DNA from: Caryophanales bacterium UBA3835 | GTDB lineage: Bacteria; Bacillota_I; Bacilli_A; RFN20; CAG-826 | Direction of reading: 5' to 3' | Assembly (NCBI GenBank): GCA_002392945.1 | Contig: DGHZ01000051.1 | Coordinates: 1 to 16,236 of the forward strand | Length of the DNA: 16,236 nt | Shown here: positions 1 to 6,418 of the stretch, in pieces | How the letters are laid out: the number at the start of each line of letters is the position of its first letter | Numbering within the stretch: position 1 is the first letter of the stretch | Notes under the pieces: model-generated | Database searches by the model: none | Seen by the model: the letters and a program-made list of their open reading frames with translations, nothing else | Told to the model about the DNA's origin: nothing | Made by a program: the position numbers and the translations under genes

Positions 1-338
1 GCAACGGCAAAAGCTGTAGCAACAATAAGAAGTGCAAGAGGTCTGTATTCTTTTGAAGAGCAGATGAATGATAAAACAACAGCCGCAACAGCAACAACAA
101 AGAAAACGATTAAGACTGCACCCGATACTTTAAGGGTATTAGCGACTTGTGTAATGGTATAACCTGGATTTTCAGCAATAATTTCATTAATGATTTTCTG
201 TGCCCAATCAGGAATATCAGGTGAAGTAGCAAGAACTCCAACACTAAGTAAAACAATACCAACTGCCAAGAAGGCAATGGCGGCAAGAATACCGACAATA
301 CCACCAATTAAAAATAAAACCTTTGAAGCCTTTTTCAT
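1..338 (-). CDS. Small multi-pass membrane protein, 3' end cut off by window edge
   Basis: An open frame reads leftward from ATG at 338 and runs off the window without a stop, so 112 codons are visible. The N-terminus MKKASKVLFLIGGIVGIL starts a long hydrophobic segment (about residues 6-38). A short polar stretch (about 39-65, with PDIPDW and ENPGYT) follows, then a second hydrophobic segment (about 70-90), a SSKEYR turn, and a third hydrophobic run that is cut by the edge. This is the pattern of a small integral membrane protein of the kind common in low-GC Gram-positives. I do not recognise a family. An AAAGGAAA ribosome site lies about 10 nt before the ATG. The gene follows the aquaporin terminator, so it probably has its own promoter. 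Confidence 0.72.
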   Translation of the reverse strand, partial: MKKASKVLFLIGGIVGILAAIAFLAVGIVLLSVGVLATSPDIPDWAQKIINEIIAENPGYTITQVANTLKVSGAVLIVFFVVAVAAVVLSFICSSKEYRPLALLIVATAFAV

Positions 339-364
339 TTTTTGTATTTCCTTTCGTATAAATA

Positions 365-393
365 GTAATATTTACACCTCTAATTAGCAACAA
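365..393 (-). promoter_or_regulatory. Possible promoter of the truncated membrane-protein gene
   Basis: On the minus strand TTGTTG (388-393) is separated by 17 nt from TATTAC (365-370), about 27 nt before the ATG at 338. Both boxes are imperfect matches to TTGACA/TATAAT. The -35 overlaps the U-tract of the upstream terminator, which fits a gene restarting transcription right after termination. Confidence 0.33.
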
Positions 394-411
394 AAAAGAG
401 CGTTTCCGCTC
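392..411 (-). terminator. Rho-independent terminator of the aquaporin gene
   Basis: On the minus strand a 5-bp stem GAGCG/CGCTC with a GAAA tetraloop (398-411) is followed by six U residues (392-397). It lies 24 nt after the aquaporin stop. A second A/T-only hairpin, TTGATT with AATCAA around AAAA (419-434), sits between the stop codon and this terminator. Confidence 0.8.
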
Positions 412-434
412 CTTTATGTTGATTAAAAAATCAA

Positions 435-1202
435 TTATGCAGCTTTTTCTTGGGATTTTTTTCCAAAAAATCCGTGCCATGCACTCCAAGCAGCGAATGA
501 ACCTAAGAATGGTCCAACGATAGCTGGGATTAAGTTAAGAGCTTTGAGTCCGACATTTTCGCCATTGAACATAGCAAATACTTCAGCGGATAAGGCTCTA
601 GCTGGGTTAACGGAAGTTCCAGTTAATGGAATTCCCACTAGGTGGACGCCAAATAAAGCTAAGCCAATGCCGATGCCTGCAAAACTAGACCATTCTTTCT
701 TGCTTGTTAAGCCTAAAACAGCAAAGACAAATAAGAATGTTAAGCCCATTTCACACATTGTGGATAGGAAGACATTTAAGAATGTAGCATTGCCTTCAAC
801 GGTCCAGAATGTTTCGGATGCAAAATGACCAGCTAAAGCGCCTTGACCATATAAATGAGTCTCTCCAGCAACGCCTGTTTTCCATGCCCACATAACCATA
901 GCAAGTAATAAGGAACCAACAAAAGCACCTAAAACTTGAGCGCAGCAATAGATACAGAATTCTTTCCAAGTTAATTCCTTGTTAAGAGCTTTAGCAAAGC
1001 TAACTGCAGGGTTAGCATGACCACCTGAGATAGGACCTAATGCGTAAGCTAAAATGACAATAGAAATACCAAAAGCGCCAGCAACAGCAACAACACCACC
1101 AAAGTGGAGTTCCTCACTAAATGTGAAGGCCATAGCGGTACCACAACCAAGTAAAACTAAGATCATAGTGGCAACAGCTTCAGCAGCAAATCTTTTTACC
1201 AT
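435..1202 (-). CDS. aqpZ: Aquaporin (MIP family, AqpZ-like)
   Basis: This 255-residue protein is a six-helix membrane channel with both MIP half-helix signatures: GGHANPAV (NPA at 64-66) and TSVNPAR (NPA at 199-201). The aromatic/arginine filter can be aligned with E. coli AqpZ by spacing: Phe44, His187, Thr196 and Arg202. That set is the narrow water-selective type rather than the wider glycerol filter of GlpF. It therefore probably moves water across the cytoplasmic membrane, although small neutral solutes cannot be excluded. The protein is slightly longer than AqpZ (231 aa), with an extended loop around residues 105-140. The start at 1202 is preceded by AAAGGAAA with a 6-nt gap. A promoter and a terminator flank it, so it is probably a single-gene unit. 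Confidence 0.92.
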   Translation of the reverse strand: MVKRFAAEAVATMILVLLGCGTAMAFTFSEELHFGGVVAVAGAFGISIVILAYALGPISGGHANPAVSFAKALNKELTWKEFCIYCCAQVLGAFVGSLLLAMVMWAWKTGVAGETHLYGQGALAGHFASETFWTVEGNATFLNVFLSTMCEMGLTFLFVFAVLGLTSKKEWSSFAGIGIGLALFGVHLVGIPLTGTSVNPARALSAEVFAMFNGENVGLKALNLIPAIVGPFLGSFAAWSAWHGFFGKKSQEKAA

Positions 1203-1233
1203 ATTAAATTTCCTTTCTGATAAATACCCAAAT

Positions 1234-1261
1234 ACTATAAATTAAATAATTTAAAAATCAA
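1234..1261 (-). promoter_or_regulatory. Probable promoter of the aquaporin gene
   Basis: On the minus strand TTGATT (1256-1261) and TATAGT (1234-1239) are separated by 16 nt, giving a transcription start near 1227 and a leader of about 25 nt that includes the AAAGGAAA ribosome site. The -35 box overlaps the stop codon of the PAP2 gene. No hairpin terminator is visible between the two genes, so read-through from PAP2 is also possible. Confidence 0.5.
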
Positions 1262-2142
1262 AGATTAATTTTTTTAAGTGCGTGCAACACTTCACTAGCA
1301 ATAAGCATACAAATGGCCACTAACATCGCTCCCATAGAAACATCGCTTAAGAAATGAGCACCTACTAATAAACGCGAGAACATAACTAAGAGTGAGAAAA
1401 TTAATCCACCAACAAATAAAGGCAATCTATATTTTCTATATTTTTCATCTACTAGTGGCAAGAAAACAGCGATTAAAGGCACACCCATAGATGCCGCAGC
1501 GTGTCCGCTTGGGAAAGATTTAAACTCCTCAGAAGTTAAGCTATACATTTCGATGTAGTTTTTATAATTGGAACATCTTTCGTACCATGTATAATAAGGA
1601 ACTGGTGTATATTCAATAGTTCTATATCTTGGTCTATGAAAAATAACTTTAAATAAAGTTACTCCACCAGTAAGAGCAAGAGCAAATGCGGCTATCGCAA
1701 CTAATAACAAGATCCATAAATTTTTATTATCAACATTTCTCGTTAATCGATAGCCAAGATAAGTAAAGCAAACCATTACAGGTAAGGAAATGAAATAACC
1801 CCAGAATGATTTGGCTACCCAATAAAAACCGTTAGGACCAAAGAATTCTCGACCGGCAAAATAAGTAGACGCACCTAAACAGCCAAGTACTGCCACCATA
1901 AATAAAACTCTCATCCAAGTTTTGTATTCTTCCTTTTTAAGGAATAAGGATAAGAATCCACCTCCCATAATCGCAAACATTCCATATCCAGGAGTGGTTC
2001 CAATAACAGAAACAACCAAACCAAAAGTGTTTTTATTTGAATATAAAGCAGTGTTAATTTGTAGATCTAAAAATGTCCCCACAATAAATAATGCTAAAAA
2101 AGCACCTAAGGTGATTAAAAGGTATAAACGTATTTGCTTCAT
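1258..2142 (-). CDS. PAP2-family membrane phosphatase
   Basis: The 294-residue protein has about seven or eight hydrophobic segments and the three-part acid-phosphatase signature of the PAP2 superfamily. These are K165 to HRPR (169-172), PSGH (211-214) and S256-R257 to H263 to D267 in SRLLVGAHFLSD. His214 and His263 would be the phosphate donor/acceptor pair. Relatives dephosphorylate phosphatidate, phosphatidylglycerophosphate or undecaprenyl pyrophosphate on the outer membrane face; the sequence does not decide between them. The gene starts 3 nt after the cysK stop (TAA TAA ATG), with an AGAAAGAAG stretch inside the cysK end as the likely ribosome site, so the two are co-transcribed. The stop is TGA, which supports the standard genetic code. 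Confidence 0.9.
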   Translation of the reverse strand: MKQIRLYLLITLGAFLALFIVGTFLDLQINTALYSNKNTFGLVVSVIGTTPGYGMFAIMGGGFLSLFLKKEEYKTWMRVLFMVAVLGCLGASTYFAGREFFGPNGFYWVAKSFWGYFISLPVMVCFTYLGYRLTRNVDNKNLWILLLVAIAAFALALTGGVTLFKVIFHRPRYRTIEYTPVPYYTWYERCSNYKNYIEMYSLTSEEFKSFPSGHAAASMGVPLIAVFLPLVDEKYRKYRLPLFVGGLIFSLLVMFSRLLVGAHFLSDVSMGAMLVAICMLIASEVLHALKKINL

Positions 2143-2145
2143 TTA

Positions 2146-3057
2146 TTATTCTTCTTTCTGACAAAGTCTTGTTGATAAATATCTATCGATACCATCAGGG
2201 AATAAAACGACAATGACTTTATTATTATACTCTTCTTTTTGCGCTAGTCTAATAGCAGCGCTTAAGGCGGCACCGGAAGAAATTCCTACTCCATCTTTTT
2301 CTAATTCGTTATGAAGTCTACCCATTTCAAAAGCGTCATCATTACTAACAGTAATTACTTCATCAATGATGCTTCTATTTAAAGTATTAGGAATAAATCC
2401 TGCTCCAATACCTTGAATTTGATGTGGACCTGCTTCTCCTTTAGAAATCATCGGAGAAGAAGCTGGCTCCACCGCCACAATATGGATATTTTTATCTTGT
2501 TCTTTTAAATATTTACCAACCCCAGAAATAGTACCTCCAGTACCTACCCCAGCAACAAATGCGGCAACTTCGCCATTTGCTTGTGAATAAATCTCTGGAC
2601 CGGTAGTTTTATAGTGGGCTAAAGGATTAGCGGGATTATCAAATTGACCTAGGATAATCGAATTAGGAATCTCTTCTTTTAATTCGTTTGCTTTAGCAAT
2701 CGCTCCTTTCATTCCTTTAGAAGCTTCAGTTAACACTAATTCTGCTCCATAAGATTTTAAAATATTACGTCTTTCAATCGACATACTTTCTGGCATCGTT
2801 AAAATAACGCGATATCCTTTAAGCTTACCAACATAAGCTAGCCCGATACCGGTATTACCACTAGTTGGTTCAATAATTACTGAACCATCTTTTAATAATC
2901 CATCTTTTTCAGCGTCCTCAATCATTTCTAAAGCGATACGATCTTTAACGCTTCCTGCAGGGTTATATTTTTCATATTTAGCAAATAGTTTTGCTTTCAA
3001 ATTAAAATGACGTTCAATTTCCTTTAACTCTTTTAAAGGTGTATTACCTATTTTCAT
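2146..3057 (-). CDS. cysK: Cysteine synthase A (O-acetylserine sulfhydrylase)
   Basis: This 303-residue PLP enzyme of fold type II makes L-cysteine from O-acetylserine and sulfide. Visible family marks are NPAGSVKDR with the Schiff-base Lys38, the TSGNTG substrate loop (65-70), the GTGGT phosphate-binding loop (172-176), the PHQIQGIGAGFIP segment (211-223) and the ISSGAA strand (259-264). The length is normal. The usual C-terminal PDTGERYLS appears as PDGIDRYLS (287-295), as in some Clostridia. The sequence separates CysK from CysM only by overall resemblance. The ribosome site is GGGGG 8 nt ahead of the ATG, a wobble version of GGAGG. PAP2 follows directly. No T-box or S-box leader fits in the roughly 20-nt 5' UTR. 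Confidence 0.93.
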   Translation of the reverse strand: MKIGNTPLKELKEIERHFNLKAKLFAKYEKYNPAGSVKDRIALEMIEDAEKDGLLKDGSVIIEPTSGNTGIGLAYVGKLKGYRVILTMPESMSIERRNILKSYGAELVLTEASKGMKGAIAKANELKEEIPNSIILGQFDNPANPLAHYKTTGPEIYSQANGEVAAFVAGVGTGGTISGVGKYLKEQDKNIHIVAVEPASSPMISKGEAGPHQIQGIGAGFIPNTLNRSIIDEVITVSNDDAFEMGRLHNELEKDGVGISSGAALSAAIRLAQKEEYNNKVIVVLFPDGIDRYLSTRLCQKEE

Positions 3058-3084
3058 CTTTAATACCCCCGATGAATATTTATT

Positions 3085-3113
3085 ATTATATATAAAGGAA
3101 AATAGATTGTTAT
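3085..3113 (-). promoter_or_regulatory. cysK promoter, interlocked with the opposing promoter
   Basis: On the minus strand ATAACA (3108-3113, 4 of 6 to TTGACA) and a perfect TATAAT (3085-3090) are 17 nt apart, giving a start near 3078 and a leader of about 20 nt. The -35 hexamer uses the same bases as the -10 of the opposite gene. Confidence 0.55.
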
Positions 3114-3116
3114 AAT
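3108..3116 (+). promoter_or_regulatory. Extended -10 promoter of the tRNA thiolase gene
   Basis: TGTTATAAT is a perfect TGN-TATAAT extended -10. No good -35 is present, as expected for this promoter class. The predicted start is at 3123-3124, exactly at the ATG at 3124, implying leaderless or nearly leaderless mRNA. The alternative ATG at 3115 lies inside this -10 and could not be on the transcript. Confidence 0.55.
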
Positions 3117-3123
3117 GATATGC

Positions 3124-3948
3124 ATGAAAAAATGTGATGTCGATATTTATGAAAATAGCCTAACCACTACTTTTAGAGCCTCTATTTGGTCTAAATTTAT
3201 TAAAGCATTCCATGATTATCAATTATTAAAAGACGGAGACAAAGTTTGCGTTTGTATCTCTGGTGGCAAGGATAGCATGGTGCTCGCTAAGCTATTCATG
3301 TGCTTAAAAAAATTCATGAATTATAAGTTTGATTTAAAGTTCTTAGTGATGAATCCTGGTTATAACAAAGAAAACCTAGAATTAATCAAAAAGAACCTAA
3401 AAACCCTGCAAATCCCTGCTGAAATCCATAACACAGATATCTTTGAGATTGCCAACATGCAAGTGAAAAGCCCGTGTTTCTTATGCGCAAAAATGAGAAG
3501 AGGCGCCTTATATAACATCGCTAAAAGTATGGGTTGCAACAAGATTGCTCTAGGTCATCACTATGACGATGTTATTGAAACTACATTAATGAATTTGTTA
3601 TCTTCTGGTTCTTTTCAAACCATGCTTCCTAAACTCCACTCCACCAACTATGAAGGAATGGAATTAATTAGGCCAATGTATTTTGTTAGAGAAAAGGACA
3701 TTATCCGTTTCGCCAAACATCACGATTTACATTTTCTTCAATGTGCTTGTAAATTAACAGAAGCCAATAAAGATGAAATTGTGGGTCGAAGAAGATTTAT
3801 TAAAGAACTTATTAAAACTTTAAAGAAAGATATCCCTCAAATAGAAGAGAATTTATTTAACGCTCCTAATAATGTAACTTTAGATATGATTCTTGGATAC
3901 AAAAAGGGAGGCGTATACCACTCCTACCTTGATAATTACAATAAATAA
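3124..3948 (+). CDS. ttcA: TtcA-like tRNA 2-thiocytidine synthetase (PP-loop ATPase)
   Basis: The 274-residue protein belongs to the PP-loop ATPases that thiolate tRNA. It has SGGKDS (residues 46-51), PCFLC (Cys118, Cys121) before KMRRG, the GHHYDDVIET helix (about 144-153) and a third cysteine region, CAC (207-209). The CxxC plus a distal Cys is the cluster ligand set of TtcA, which makes 2-thiocytidine at position 32 using ATP and persulfide sulfur. A related CTU1/TtuA-like role is the main alternative. I place the start at 3124 rather than 3115 because a perfect extended -10 covers 3108-3116. No Shine-Dalgarno precedes either ATG. It faces cysK, whose product supplies the cysteine from which thiolation sulfur is drawn. 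Confidence 0.85.
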   Translation: MKKCDVDIYENSLTTTFRASIWSKFIKAFHDYQLLKDGDKVCVCISGGKDSMVLAKLFMCLKKFMNYKFDLKFLVMNPGYNKENLELIKKNLKTLQIPAEIHNTDIFEIANMQVKSPCFLCAKMRRGALYNIAKSMGCNKIALGHHYDDVIETTLMNLLSSGSFQTMLPKLHSTNYEGMELIRPMYFVREKDIIRFAKHHDLHFLQCACKLTEANKDEIVGRRRFIKELIKTLKKDIPQIEENLFNAPNNVTLDMILGYKKGGVYHSYLDNYNK

Positions 3949-4028
3949 AAATCTCATCAAATTTAGATTTGTTGCACATTTGTTGCATACAATATTAAAA
4001 ATTGTAACCATAAAGGAGTTTTTCAAAT
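3949..4028 (+). promoter_or_regulatory. Structured AT-rich intergenic stretch with repeats and a ribosome-site-like motif
   Basis: It contains a weak AAATCT/AGATTT hairpin (3949-3970) after the tRNA thiolase stop and two direct copies of ATTTGTTGCA (3967-3976 and 3978-3987). A perfect inverted repeat TACAAT/ATTGTA around 7 nt follows (3988-4006), whose left arm resembles a -10 box. AAAGGAG lies at 4012-4018, 10 nt before an ATG. Together this looks like an operator/promoter and leader for something on the plus strand, although only a 22-codon frame follows. Confidence 0.3.
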
Positions 4029-4097
4029 ATGAGAAAAGAGTGGCAAGTCCAGTCTTTTTATTACTTCAGAGTTAATTTAACAATAGTCTCCACATGA
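4029..4097 (+). CDS. Possible 22-aa micro-ORF overlapping the rlmD 3' end
   Basis: ATG at 4029 follows AAAGGAG by 10 nt and opens a 22-codon frame (MRKEWQVQSFYYF...) that stops at 4097. It overlaps the last codons of the convergent methyltransferase gene by 37 nt. The ribosome site is as good as those of the real genes here. The peptide resembles nothing I know, and its last third is constrained by the opposite gene. It could be a small protein, the stump of a truncated gene, or chance. Confidence 0.2.
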   Translation: MRKEWQVQSFYYFRVNLTIVST

Positions 4098-5401
4098 AAG
4101 CTACGACTAAACATGTCCACTGGTTGGACCTCGTTAATAATATAAGTATCGCTTAATATTTCTAAGTCCCTTGCTAAAGTGGCAGGATCACACGAAATAT
4201 AAATTAATCTAGAAGGTTTAATCTTTTTTATTGCTGATAAGAATTCTGGTGTCGATCCTTTTCTTGGAGGATCCATAATAACCACATCAAATTTTGGTAA
4301 TTCTTTATTAATATATTCAGTACAATCAGCTTCAATAATTTCAATGTTGTTTATGTTATTTAATTTCGCGTTATTGATACCATTTTTTACCGCACTTTTT
4401 TCCAGTTCTACTGATGTTACTTTTTTTACGTGTGGAGCAGCTAAAAGACCAATGGTACAGACTCCAGCATAGGCATCTAACAAAGTATCATTTTTGCTTA
4501 AATCAGCGAATTTTAAGGCGGTTTTGTAAAGAATTTCCACTTGGATTGGGTTAACTTGGAAGAAACTTCTACAAGAGATATTGAACTTCAAACCAATAAT
4601 CTCGTCGGTAATAAAACCCTTACCAAAAAGCACTTTGTCTGACTCACCTAAAATAACATTTGTGTCCCTTTTATTTGTGTTCTGGATTACAGTAGAAATT
4701 TCAGGTCTATTTTTTACTAAATCCTTAACGAAATTATTACGACCTGGAAATGTATCAACATTAGAAACAAGGACCACCATTACCTCATTTGTTGATCTGC
4801 TAGTTCTAATTAACACGTGCCTAATAATTCCTGTACGATAATCCTCATTATATGGATCGACATGATATTGTTCCATTAATCTAGCAATGGTTTCTAAAAT
4901 TGGTCCAGCTTTACTATCTTCTATATTGCACTGCTTAAGTGGAATGATTTTGTGAGTTTTAGATTTATAGAACCCATAAATAACTTTTTTGTGGTCTTTA
5001 GAAAAAGGAACTTGGATTTTATTTCGGTAGTGTTCTGGATTTTCCATTCCTAAAACATCATTAACTTTTATTCCTTCTAAATGACCAATTCGTTTTAAAG
5101 CTTCTTCGACTTTATGCTTTTTATATCTTAATTCATATGAATATGAAGCATTCTGAAAGCAACATCCTCCACAAGCAGTAGCAATTGGGCATTTTGGTGG
5201 AATTCTATCTTTAGATATTGTAATTAATCTTTTAATCACTCCGTAAGAAACACCTTTACCAGCGTAAGTAATTTCTATTTCTGCTTCTTCTCCTAAAAGT
5301 AAAGAATCTACAAACACTACTCCATAGACTGTTTTAATGACCCCTTTACCTTCACTAGAGATATCTGCACATTTTCCGCGAATTATATTTTTCTTAACCA
5401 T
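4061..5401 (-). CDS. rlmD: 23S rRNA (uracil-5-)-methyltransferase, RlmD/RlmCD family
   Basis: This 446-residue SAM enzyme makes 5-methyluridine in 23S rRNA. The order is an N-terminal TRAM RNA-binding domain (about 1-60), then cysteines C71, C77, C80 and C158 in the CX5C-X2-C...C pattern that binds a 4Fe-4S cluster in RumA/RlmD. A Rossmann methyltransferase domain follows, with DAYAGVCTIGL (309-319), DPPRKG (377-382) and the SCDP loop holding the catalytic Cys404. The final VDMF..S..HVE segment carries Glu438, the usual general base. The SAM loop has Cys315 where Gly is normal. In many Firmicutes one enzyme (RlmCD) modifies both U747 and U1939, so one or both sites are possible. There is no Shine-Dalgarno, and TATAAT ends 8 nt before the ATG. 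Confidence 0.92.
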   Translation of the reverse strand: MVKKNIIRGKCADISSEGKGVIKTVYGVVFVDSLLLGEEAEIEITYAGKGVSYGVIKRLITISKDRIPPKCPIATACGGCCFQNASYSYELRYKKHKVEEALKRIGHLEGIKVNDVLGMENPEHYRNKIQVPFSKDHKKVIYGFYKSKTHKIIPLKQCNIEDSKAGPILETIARLMEQYHVDPYNEDYRTGIIRHVLIRTSRSTNEVMVVLVSNVDTFPGRNNFVKDLVKNRPEISTVIQNTNKRDTNVILGESDKVLFGKGFITDEIIGLKFNISCRSFFQVNPIQVEILYKTALKFADLSKNDTLLDAYAGVCTIGLLAAPHVKKVTSVELEKSAVKNGINNAKLNNINNIEIIEADCTEYINKELPKFDVVIMDPPRKGSTPEFLSAIKKIKPSRLIYISCDPATLARDLEILSDTYIINEVQPVDMFSRSFHVETIVKLTLK

Positions 5402-5409
5402 GCTCTAAC

Positions 5410-5415
5410 ATTATA
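5410..5415 (-). promoter_or_regulatory. -10 box of rlmD giving near-leaderless mRNA
   Basis: A perfect TATAAT on the minus strand lies 8 nt before the rlmD ATG (5399-5401). Normal spacing puts the transcript start at about 5403, leaving a 0-3 nt leader. No convincing -35 box and no ribosome site are visible. Confidence 0.45.
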
Positions 5416-5461
5416 CATTTATTTGTGGTAAATTATATTTAGTAATTTAGGAAGTTAAAAT

Positions 5462-6418
5462 ATGAAATTCAAATCATCATTATTTATATGCGCTACTTTA
5501 CTAGCTTTATCAGGTTGTGGAAAAACAGATAATCCAGAGCCTGAAAATATTTTAAATAGTATAGAAATCGATTGCTCGTTAGCTAAAGTAAATTACAAAG
5601 AAGGAGACTTGTTAGATCCAAGTAACCTATTAATTAAATGTAATTACACAAAAGGTGAAATAAGCATTCGTTATGAAGAGTGTCCAGCAGAATTCAGTTT
5701 TCTTCCTTCTTTAGAAACAGAACTAAAAACTAGCGACACTTCTGTTAAAGTTACCTATAAAGGTAAATCAAATAATTATTCTATTACGGTATCTGAAGTA
5801 GAAACAGAATATGACGAATATTCAGTTAATTTTGCAACTATTGATTTAGGAACCTCTGGCATATTACAAAGTTCAGACAGTACTTTTAAAAACAAGATCA
5901 TGGGTTATATTAATCAAGGCAAAGATTTTTTAAGCGATGTTGAAGTAGAAGATCCAAGCTCCAATGGAGTAAAAATTCAAAAGAAAGAATTTTATGGAGA
6001 CTATGGAAGCGCACAAGGATTAATTATAGGCGGACAACAAATAGATGGGAAAATAACTTTCACATTTGCTAAAGAGTTAAGCTACGTAATAATAAAAGCG
6101 CAACAATATTATAATCCCCAGTTGGATTACGCTACTGGTACACCATATGTGAATCCAAATTATGATGGTCAAGAATATATTGAAATTGAAGAAGACCCTG
6201 GATATTATTTCGAAGGCTATTTTAAATTAGGTGTTAACGATACTAGTTGGAGAGGTACCGGAGAAGGAATTGAATACGACGAAGATTGGAATATTCTTAT
6301 AAAAACTCCAGAAATAAATGAACGTAAGTTTGATATAAATAGTTCTAGTTTAGTTATTGAAGGCTATGCTAGCGAAAGAGCAAGAATATTAGAAATGACT
6401 TTTGGATTTGAGAAATAA
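5462..6418 (+). CDS. Lipoprotein with bacterial Ig-like domain
   Basis: The 318-residue protein begins with a lipoprotein signal peptide: K2/K4, a hydrophobic core and lipobox LSGC with the acylated Cys19. A linker with PEPEN follows. Residues about 32-111 match the cell-surface Ig-like pattern (VNYKEGDLLD, then an NYTKGE strand, ending VTYKGKSNNYSITV). The remaining 200 residues look like a beta-rich secreted domain with acidic and aromatic patches (EYIEIEEDPGYYFEGYF). I do not recognise a catalytic motif. It would sit on the outer membrane face, perhaps binding glycan. AGGAAG lies 8 nt before the ATG. Its TAA overlaps the next ATG as TAATG, so it is coupled to the ligase-like membrane protein. 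Confidence 0.85.
   Translation: MKFKSSLFICATLLALSGCGKTDNPEPENILNSIEIDCSLAKVNYKEGDLLDPSNLLIKCNYTKGEISIRYEECPAEFSFLPSLETELKTSDTSVKVTYKGKSNNYSITVSEVETEYDEYSVNFATIDLGTSGILQSSDSTFKNKIMGYINQGKDFLSDVEVEDPSSNGVKIQKKEFYGDYGSAQGLIIGGQQIDGKITFTFAKELSYVIIKAQQYYNPQLDYATGTPYVNPNYDGQEYIEIEEDPGYYFEGYFKLGVNDTSWRGTGEGIEYDEDWNILIKTPEINERKFDINSSSLVIEGYASERARILEMTFGFEK

Noticed and set aside
110..489. Two minus-strand frames of 65 and 81 codons overlapping the left membrane protein and aquaporin end
   Set aside because: They are out-of-frame shadows; the true left gene is the open frame from 338 to the window edge, and the 81-codon frame crosses a terminator and the aquaporin 3' end.
3058..3114. T-box or S-box riboswitch ahead of cysK
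   Set aside because: The leader is only about 20 nt, too short for either, and lacks the T-box consensus.
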